DNA of 64,000 nucleotides from Hesseltinella vesiculosa (lineage: Eukaryota > Mucoromycota > Mucoromycetes > Mucorales > Cunninghamellaceae), in NCBI GenBank assembly GCA_002104935.1, contig MCGT01000018.1, positions 62,001 to 126,000 of the forward strand, given 5' to 3'. Below the pieces are notes generated by a model that saw only the letters and a program-made list of their open reading frames with translations, ran no database searches and had not been told where the DNA came from. A program made the translations under genes and the position numbers. Below are positions 55,924 to 64,000 of this stretch, piece by piece (position 1 is the stretch's first letter; each line of letters begins with the position of its first letter).

Positions 55924-58900
55924 CTAGCTTTTGGCTTCGGTAATGAAGGATTGGTAGTATTTCTTGAACTGCTTGAGATCACATTGTTGAATGGCTTGAC
56001 AGTAGCGCTCGGCGGTTTCACGTGGGCATTGGATGGATGGGAAGAACACATTCATCATGTATTCCAGGTATTCATTGCCTTGCTTGTCGTACAATGTTTT
56101 TTGAATGCCAGTGATTTCACCAAACACCTATAAAAAGAAAAATAGAAGAGGGTGGGCGGAGGCGTTCTTTTTCGGGAAGACAAGCTTACAAGCATGGATT
56201 GGCCATCAGCGACATTGAAGGAGTTGCTCATGGGAATGGAAAAGGTGATAGGCAAGAGTTCATTGTAGACAAACTGATCAAAGCCAGGCACACGCGTGCC
56301 TTGTTGCACCGAGCCAGCAAAACAAGACACGAATTTCAAAAACACGCCAAAGGACATCTTTTGCGTCGAGGGGTCGGAGTTGTCTTTGCTAAAATGCAAG
56401 ACGGTTTGCAGGATGGTGACCAAATGGCCAATGTTGCGGTCCGATGCCAGTACCTGTTCCAAGTCGGCGTGGAAGATGGACATCAAGAACGTCAAATAGG
56501 CTCTGCGGAGGTCCATCAGCAAAATAGCTTCGTCAGTGCCAGAGGCGGTGGCGTTCAAAAAGTCAAACACGCGCTTGACAAGGGGGAGCAGCAATTCGTC
56601 CATCACATTTTGGATCATGGGCTAAGATAGCAAAGGCATGAGTCTGGTTTCTTTTCTCTCTCGCTCTAACTCTGCTAGTCTCTCTTACCTTGTACTTGTG
56701 CGCGATGAGGCCGATAAAAGGCAAAAAGTCGACAAGTTCGGTGATTTGGCATTCGGTCAAGAGGCCATTAATCAAAGGTGGGAGGTAAGCGAGGATGTCG
56801 GCACCCAGGCAGGTGATCAATCGGGCAAACGAGAACCGGGCAGCATCCCGGATCAGTTCAAATTGGTTGTAAGTTTGAAGGACGTTGAGGATGATTTCTG
56901 TCGCTTGAATGAACACGCTAGCCCAGGGTTGGTTACAGCTTGCACCTTTTCCGAGGGTAGGGAAACCTAAAAAAAATTTTTTTACTTGCCTGTTCGTAAC
57001 AAACACCTTTCCGCTTTACCTTTGGCAACACTGCCGATAGCCATGATGTTGTGGTGCAACTTGATCATGAATAATTCATCGTCATTGGTGTAGCCCTGAG
57101 CCATGGTGGTTTGGATGCCATCGACCATGGGTTGCAGGGCGATTTGCAGGTATTCGGTCTGTTTGGCCACATCCAGATGTTCAGACGAGATCAGCATTCC
57201 GACAGCTTCGAACAGATACAGCTGGCTGTCAAAAGTGGAAGCCACAGGCAAAGGCATGCCATCAGCAGAGCTAGCCATCACGGGCAATTCTGCCTCGACG
57301 GTCAACAAGTCGCCCATGGACGATAACACTGTTTGCACAAAGGGACCCAGGATGGGTTTAAGTGTCTTGACAAATCGGTAGAACAGGTACCAGCATCGGG
57401 AGCGGATAGGCTTCAAGGAGTGGTGAATGCCTCGGGTGTCGACAAATGCCTCGAGAGCTTGGGGTAGGAAATCAGGACGCAATTCAAAGAACTGATAGTA
57501 ACGCACCAAGTTTTCAAAGTATTGCAAAGGAACTGAAGGGTGGGCAAACGTCGAGATGTCTGCGGTAAGAGAAAAAGAGGTCGACGGTCAATTTCTCCTA
57601 GTTTCATTTGGCCATTTTTTTTTGTCCTTTAGCAAAGCTTACTCGAAGTAACCATCTCACGGACCATTTCACCAAGAGGTGACAGATGATTAGGATCTTT
57701 GTCCACAGAATATTGTAATGCAGCCTTGGGCAAGGCTTCGCCATAGGTGTAGAACACATAGAGACACAGTTCCACGTCGCGCCAATCCAATTCGGAGCCT
57801 GCCTTGAACTTATTAATAATATCCATCACCGAGGTATGAATGTATTGAATATACAAATTGGTGTCGATGGCAGCAATATGTTCCATGAAGATGCGCAGAT
57901 TCTACAAAGGCAAGGAACCTGTCAGTCCCGACAAGTTCCTATTTTTTTTTTTTTTTTTTTTGTGGTTCACCTTGCGTAACTCAGCAAACAAAGCTTCTTC
58001 ATCAGGCTCGTCTTCTTCGCTTCCCCATTCGGTATCTTCATCATATTTCATCTTTGCGATAAACACACCAAGGAGCGACCCCAGCAGTTCGAGTTGACTA
58101 GGGCTAAATGGGCGCATGGTTTTCTTTTGCTTTTTAAACTACGGTGCATGATAAAAGAGGGGGGTCAGATTCGTTCATAAGCAGCATGTATCACTTACGA
58201 TGACCATGAGGTCGTTGACAAAGGCAAATACCGCTGTGGTGGTGTCATCATATTCATTAGCAAGGAACTTCAGCAAAAAAGGGGACAGCTGTTCAATCAA
58301 TAGCCATGTTGAGTCTACGTGCGAAAAAAAAAAAAAAAAGTTGTCAGGGACACATCCTCTTTTGTGAAGCTTCCCGTAATTTACTTTTGGCGTCATCCGG
58401 CAAGGATGAGTCGTTGTAAATTTTGCAAAGTTCAATACCCAGAGCATTGGTTAAACGAGCGACGCTTTCCACAAACTCGGGATCCGACTGAAAAAAAAAA
58501 TGGAATCGAGTAAGTTTCATCACACATAAAGAGAAAAGAGAGGCCCAATTTTTTTTTTACCAAATCAAGGCGTCCAAGAGTGTCGGTGATATTCAGCATT
58601 TGAATCATGTTCAGCTTATCCAGAGGAAGCATACCTTTGCTGACGACCTACAGAGCAAGGTGAGTCATTTCTCGTTAAATCGTTGAGCGCAAGTATACCT
58701 CGGCCAAACATTCACATGAAGGGATACGGAGATTGGCATCCGACAGGAGTTCGTACAGGGCATTCATAACTTGGTCGTTGACAACAAGAGAAATATCCAT
58801 CCAGGCGACATAGCAACCAATGTTTTTCAGGGCTAATTGGGCGATGCTGGGGCTCTGTCCACGAAATTCTTGCAGCAGCTCAAACCAGTAGGCAGCCAAT

Positions 58901-59836
58901 AGTTGGATGTCGCCCATTCGCATGGCATCCTTGATACTGGTATTACGGGTGAGCTCGTCGCGGTGTCGAGGGATATCCATGCGACCAATTTCCTCGTCAA
59001 TGCTGATACACAGGCGCAAAAAGAAATCGGCTGCCTTTGCATGGCTGGAACCAGTCGACGTACGTGCCAGAGCCATCAGGTCTTTGAAAAATGTTGGCCA
59101 GCCGCTTGGATACACATGAGCGAAGAGCAGTGTCAAGGACTGAGCGGCTTTGTTTCGAATGTCTTTTTTTTTTTTTCGAAATAAGAGGGTGAGCTGATTA
59201 TCCCTGGCATCCTTTTTTACCCTGTGACTCTTACAGTTTTCTTCCGAGTCTGTCTCGGTGTTTTCAACAAATTCTCGGCGCAGGTATTCCATCATTGTTC
59301 GCTCAATGTATTCCACGGCAGAAGCGTCTAACGTATCATATCTACGAGAGAGAGGTCAGTGAATGCCAAGCTAATAGCTTCTATTTACCTATTTTGTAGA
59401 GTGTTTTCCAAGACTTGAAGGGCAAAGAATCTAGCCTGTGCCACGCTAAAAAAAAAAAAAAAAAGTGGGTGAGGTTTGCTGGAACGGGGGTTGGCTGGCT
59501 TGGGGACCTACGCCTTGGGTTCCTTCATGAACAGTTGCAAACAGATTTGCCAACCATCGGGCGATTGCTTCACTTGTTCACAATATGTATTGGCCTATCA
59601 TTCAAAGAATCGAAGAAAATGAGATGACTGTGCCTTTTGACCATGTAGATCACGCGCCTCTTGCACCCCCCAAAGAAAAAAAAAAAAAAAAAGACGCAAC
59701 ATGAGTCACAGTGCATTGGCATCATCGCCGCAGCATGGTCTAATTCTCTTCAAGATGTTGTCAGTACCTGAGCTTTCAAATTAGGATCCACTGAAGGATC
59801 TAGAGCGTAAACAACGGCTTGTTCGATTTGGTCCAT
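55924..59836 (-). CDS. LOS1: exportin-T (tRNA nuclear export receptor)
   Basis: Fourteen exons: complement(55924-56127, 56190-56621, 56689-56966, 57020-57559, 57643-57901, 57971-58138, 58199-58314, 58385-58487, 58561-58647, 58699-59162, 59235-59341, 59389-59445, 59512-59594, 59768-59836), 988 aa (human XPOT 962). Matches run the whole length: SPDGWQICLQLF, ARFFALQVLENTLQNRY, IRNKAAQSLTLLFAHVYPSGWPTFFKDL, YVAWMDISLVVNDQVMNALYELLSD, ELLGSLLGVFIAKMKYDED, EEALFAELRK, FENLVRYYQFFEL, GIHHSLKPIRSRCWYLFYRFVKTLKP, LISSEH and KQFKKYYQSFITEAKS. It carries mature tRNA from nucleus to cytoplasm with Ran-GTP; HEAT-repeat architecture. The gene appears intact. Confidence 0.95.
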
Positions 59837-60814
59837 AATCAAAAATCTACCCCCCGTAAAAAAAAAAAGAAGAAAAACGTTTAGACATTGTTGACCAGCA
59901 AGGGGATACCAGGGTGATAGACGGGCAGAAAAAAATAGGATATGTGTGATAAAAGGACAGAAATCTTACAATTTTAGAGGCCGGGATTGACAGGTGTAGA
60001 TGTGGAGAGTGAGAAACTGAAGTGTAAATTAGATGGAGATGAGGAGAGTGACGGGATTAGAAACGTTGGTACAATTCGAAGGATCGTTACAGCTGGCGCG
60101 ATACTATTGAGCAATCACAATCTAAAGCAAGACGAAAAAAAATATGCACTGGTCTATGGGTTAAGCTAAAAAGAACAGCAGAGTAGAAGGGAAAAAAAAA
60201 AAAGGAGAGGGGCGAAAAGAAACAAGCAAAAAATGTGTGATGCGATGCACTTTTTTTTTTCCTGATTGGAACTCCGGTGCCGTTTTTGGCTTGCTGTCAC
60301 TCGAGGCCACGTTGGCTGCACTTGACAAGAAAATCGAAAAGAATCATAACAATCCGCATTATTTATAGCGAAGCCTACATGTTTACCCAGCCTTGGGCTG
60401 ATAGCTCCACTTGTTGCTTATTTTAATTTTCTCACATTTTGAAGAAACGTTTCAATGCAGCAGCGGAAATTGCTGGTGGCTTTGAACTTCTTCTTCTTCA
60501 GCTCTTCTTCTTGAAGCGTGGCATGATATATGGCGAAAGTAAGCCTATGGCACGGTCTACCTCTTTGTATGTTCAGTAGCGCTCATAAAAAAAAAGGAGG
60601 GGGGGTGCAGAACAAGAGTGTTGTCAGTAACGTTTGTTATACTCGCTTGCATGGGGCACATCATCATGTAAGCGCAAAACTGACTTTACTGCTTTTGCGG
60701 CCCTTTTTTTTGGTGCCTGAGTTCCAAATATCCAGAGAAAGTGAAAATGAATGGTGGCCGTCCAATTCTTTTTCTTTTTAAAAAAAACTCGACTCATTTC
60801 TAGCGATTATCAGC
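59837..60814. other. divergent intergenic region between LOS1 and SEC1
   Basis: Nearly 1 kb without a supported gene. It has purine-rich runs (60180-60240), a T run (60250-60260) and a GAAGAAGAAGA-type stretch near 60485-60515. It presumably contains both promoters. Confidence 0.4.
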
Positions 60815-63669
60815 ATGATTGGGGTGGACGAAATTTTAAAGAAACGTAAGTAGCAAAGCCATCAGCTTGTATCTAACATTGCAATGAGCTTATAAACATA
60901 TTTCCATCCCTTTCCCCCGCCCCCTTTATATTACTGATGCAGGCTTGCTCGAACTCATCAAGTCCGTGCAGCCAGCTGGCCGTTGGAAGCTTGTGGTCGT
61001 AGACTCGCTCTCCTTGAAAATATTAAACTCGGCATGCAAGATGTATGACATTTTAGAAGAAAACGTAAGCTTTTGCTCATGGATGTCATTTTAAAATGGG
61101 GCTCACCAGTTTATCTTTTTTTTAACTAGGTGACTCGTATGTGGATGACAATGTTCTTTGCATTTTTAGCCGTAGGTTGATACTCATTGCTTTCTTAATG
61201 GTCTTTTATAGTGGTCGAAAATATTGAAAAGGCCAGGACCCCTTATCCCAGCGTGGAAGCAGTGTATATCCTGACCCCTTGCGTCGAGTCGTGCTCCCGC
61301 TTGGTTGACGATTTTTCAAGAAAGGATGGCCCAATGTATGCTGCCGCTCACGTCCATTTCATCAATGGTAAAGAACCAAGTGCGTGAACCAACTGGTCAC
61401 TCATGCTTATTTGTAGGTCTGGACAACGTGGTCTTTGACGAATTCACACGTAGATTGAATGCTGCCAATGCCTCCAAATATATCCAGAGTCTCAAGGAAA
61501 TGTATGTTGATTTCATGGGTAAGTTGATTTTGACTGTTTTGAAAAGACTCCATTCACCCACCTTGTCCTCTTTTTTTTTTTTTTTTTTTAGTACGCGAAC
61601 CTAACCTTTTCACTTTGGACGACCCTTCCAAATTCCAGCGTCTCTTTAATCAAGAGATTTCAAAAGATCGCGCCCACATTGATCGGGAATTGGACGATAT
61701 GGCCAAGCAGGTAAATCAAAGGGCACGGCCGACAACCAACGCTCACTGATTTATTTTATGCTCGAGTAGCTGCTCTGTCTGTGCGTGACGATTGGCGAAA
61801 ACCCTTTGATCCGATACCATCGACCCTTGGATGTCCCTGGCACCATCAATCGCAATATACCATGGCACCTGGCCAAACTGGTTCAAGCAGAATTAGACAA
61901 CTTTTGCAAAGTCAATCCTGAATTTCCTGTAAATCTGACACTGCCCTGCCAATGCAACTGCTCACCGATTTTCATCCTTAGCCTCCAAGAGACCCTCCTC
62001 TTCCTCGCGGCACGTTGATTATTTTGGACCGCACCATTGACCCAGCCTCCCCTTTCTTGCACGAGTTCACCTACCAAGCAATGCTGGCCGATCTGCTACC
62101 CACCGAAGATACACTCTCCGGCGTCAAATACTCGTATGAATACACCCAGGAAGACGGTACTTCCAAAGACACTGAAATCGTCCTCAACGAACAAGACACC
62201 GTCTACACCTCCATCCGCCATATGCACATTGCCAATACCACCGAACAATTGATCGACGACTTTAACAAGTTTGTGGAAGAAAACAAAGGATCCTCGGGAG
62301 GGTGAGTCGCTGCTGGAAAACAAAAAGAAAAAAAAAACCGTTGGACCTAACGCTCCTTCCCTAGCCAATCGTCTGTGCGCTCGCTAAATGATATGAAAAA
62401 CGTCATTGCCAATCTGCCCCAGTTCCAAGAAATGAAAACAAAGGTAAGAAATGGTAAGAGGCATCCAATACAACAAGCTCAACTCTTTTTCCTGCTAGTT
62501 CTCGGCTCACATGGCGATCGCCAGCGATTGTATGTCTGAATTTACAAAGCAAAACTTGGAAGCGATCGGGTTGATAGAACAGGTAACGATGGGGATGACA
62601 CCAAGGGATCAAGCAGCTCGATCTCAAAGACGCTGACGTTGGTTTGTAGGATATGGCCTGTGGCGAAACCCCTGATGGACACGCCCCAAAGCACCTTGTG
62701 GATGAATTGGTGCCCATTTTGGATGACCCATACACGAGGTAAAAATTGCCGCTTCGTTTTGAGAAACATCACATCTTATTTTTTCTTCTTCCATAAGCCA
62801 AATGATCAAAACACGATTAATCATGCTTTGGATCTCGACGGCTGACAAGGTGGATACGGAAGAGTTAGAGTTGCTGCTTGCCCATGCCCGTCTTGACCAG
62901 GAATACAAGGATGCCATTGACAATTTGTCATTGCTCGGTGTCCAGCTGTCCAAGAGTGCGAGCAAATTTGGGAAAAAGTCCAAGAAGGAGCGTAAGAAAC
63001 AAGCAAACATCGTTAACCCCAACGATGTGCCTTTTGATTTGTCCCGCTATGTACCTGTGGTCAAGCGAGTTGTCGAGGGCCATATGAACGAAACCATCGA
63101 CCAGAGCCTGTTCCCTTTGCTGCGCATGCCCGAACCTGAAAATCTCAAGGCCGATGCTTCGTCTGCTCGCAAACAGCACCATCAATTGCGTGTGTACAAG
63201 ACCCAATGGCACAAGAAAACCATCGGCACCACAGTAAGCAGCCCTGGCACTTTCTATTCATCCACCGATACATAGAAAAGGCTTGAGAATTGATCCATTC
63301 TTTTTCATCTGCAGACGTCCAAACCACCTTCGGGCCCACCTGTGATTATTTTTGTTGCCGGGGGCATCACTTGGTCTGAAGCCCGATCTGCCTATGAACT
63401 TGCTGCTACGTTTGACCGTGAGGTGTATATTGGTAAGCTAAGAAGTATGGCGGCGGGACGTGGTGTGCACTTACGCATTTCCTTTTACATCACAAGGCTC
63501 CACCCACATCCTTTCCCCTGACAGCTTTGTTCGCTCTCTTGGTAACTTGGACAAGCCTCTGCCACCTTCCAAGAGTATGGTACCTCACTATGATGGATCG
63601 TCTCGTACTTCAGCAGCAGCCTCCAGCACCGCTTCACCTGCGCACAAGAAGATTTTGAAAAAATGGTAG
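60815..63669 (+). CDS. SEC1: Sec1/Munc18 family protein (exocytic SNARE regulator)
   Basis: Fourteen exons: 60815-60845, 60943-61064, 61130-61136, 61212-61367, 61417-61518, 61592-61710, 61770-61928, 61982-62301, 62365-62443, 62499-62582, 62650-62738, 62798-63233, 63315-63432, 63497-63669; 664 aa. SM-family blocks: LLELIKSVQPAGRWKLVVVDSLSLKILNSACKMYDI, VENIEKARTPYPSVEAVYILTP, GTLIILDRTIDPASPFLHEFTYQAM, DDFNKFVEENKG, MIKTRLIMLWI, VPVVKRVVEGHMNETID, PPVIIFVAGGITWSEARSAYEL and EVYIGSTHILSP. It should bind syntaxin-type SNAREs at sites of secretion. Exon 3 is only 7 nt. A short Ser/Ala tail ends KKILKKW. Confidence 0.94.
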
Positions 63670-63878
63670 AACCACCTTATTTCCAAGTAACATTAAATGA
63701 AGATTTATCAAGGCAAGAGAACCAAAATGGTAGCCGAAAAAAAAAAAAAGAGAGAGAGAGAGAGTATTTAATGTACAAAAAAAAAAGGTAATAAGATGAA
63801 GGGTATGTATAAAAAATGAAAAGGGGTAAAAATGATGTTGTTGAGAGCAAGGGAAGTGGCAAAAGCAAGCAAAAAAAA

Positions 63879-64000
63879 TTATACCAGTGCTTCCCGAACG
63901 CTGGGGCCTTCATAGGGCGTCACCCCGGCAGCGGACTTGTCCAACTCCAAGCCAAGTCGTTCCATTCGCTCCAATTCCAACTAGGAATAAAAAAATGAGG
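63879..64000 (-). CDS. 3' end of an unidentified gene (partial)
   Basis: Minus-strand terminal exon complement(63879-63980) preceded by a good acceptor (TTTATTCCTAG) and an intron running off the window. The 33 visible residues read LELERMERLGLELDK then SAAGVTPYEGPSVREALV. The style suggests a charged helical C-terminus. I do not recognise the family from this fragment. It is convergent with SEC1 (about 210 bp between stops). Confidence 0.5.

Noticed and set aside
61137..61211. Reading through from GTGACTC as a longer SEC1 exon
   Set aside because: The frame meets a TGA near 61180 and would lose the conserved VENIEKA block.

Overview
The window is nuclear DNA of an intron-dense filamentous fungus. 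About 22 protein genes have short introns (roughly 50-110 bp), often with long T runs before the acceptor. Gene content (HEATR5/Laa1, a FAR1-type DNA-binding protein, cyanase, a U11/U12-65K-like splicing protein) and small intergenic gaps suggest an early-diverging, Mucoromycota-like fungus; that placement is inference. All exon models were built by hand: every junction was checked for reading phase and, where a family is known, for continuity of conserved motifs.

Left part (1-26 kb), in order: 3' end of a PhoD-like phosphatase; mitochondrial acyl carrier protein; ARL8 GTPase; an unknown proline-rich protein (minus); UBA/UBX p97 cofactor; cyanase (minus); FAHD1-type hydrolase (minus); a three-HMG-box protein; a DUF2461 protein; two tandem PQQ-propeller-like genes (minus); a short XPB-like helicase; gamma-glutamyltransferase (minus); and a diverged DEAH-box protein that has lost its Walker A lysine (minus). 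Three of these genes contain a GC-AG intron, and the transferase has a 10-nt internal exon.

Middle part (26-47 kb) is the unusual region. Two nearly identical RPL12 (uL11) genes lie about 15 kb apart on either side of a 16-exon HEATR5/LAA1 gene. Each RPL12 is paired head-to-head with a gene encoding a two-motif LAGLIDADG endonuclease-like domain plus C2H2-type zinc fingers, the same combination as the yeast mating-switch endonuclease HO and its WHO relatives, which sit next to the host gene FBA1. The right copy (42530-45263) is intact, 769 aa with six fingers. The left copy (28263-32277) is a pseudogene broken by stops, deletion of the second motif and a LINE insertion. A third, inverted 3' fragment lies at 32942-33160. 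RPL12 promoter sequence is repeated in inverted orientation on the far side of the intact gene, and fragments of an RPB2-like gene and of ATP1 are embedded beside it. I read this as a homing-type element family that uses RPL12 as its host or target locus.

Right part (47-64 kb), in order: a foldback element; U11/U12-65K-like protein (minus) sharing a 95-bp promoter with a NAT9-type acetyltransferase; an F-box protein (minus) with a 425-bp foldback element at its 5' end; a small conserved unknown (minus); a FAR1-domain protein; exportin-T/LOS1 (14 exons, minus); SEC1/Munc18 (14 exons, with a 7-nt internal exon); and the 3' end of an unidentified minus-strand gene. No tRNA, rRNA or CRISPR array was recognised.
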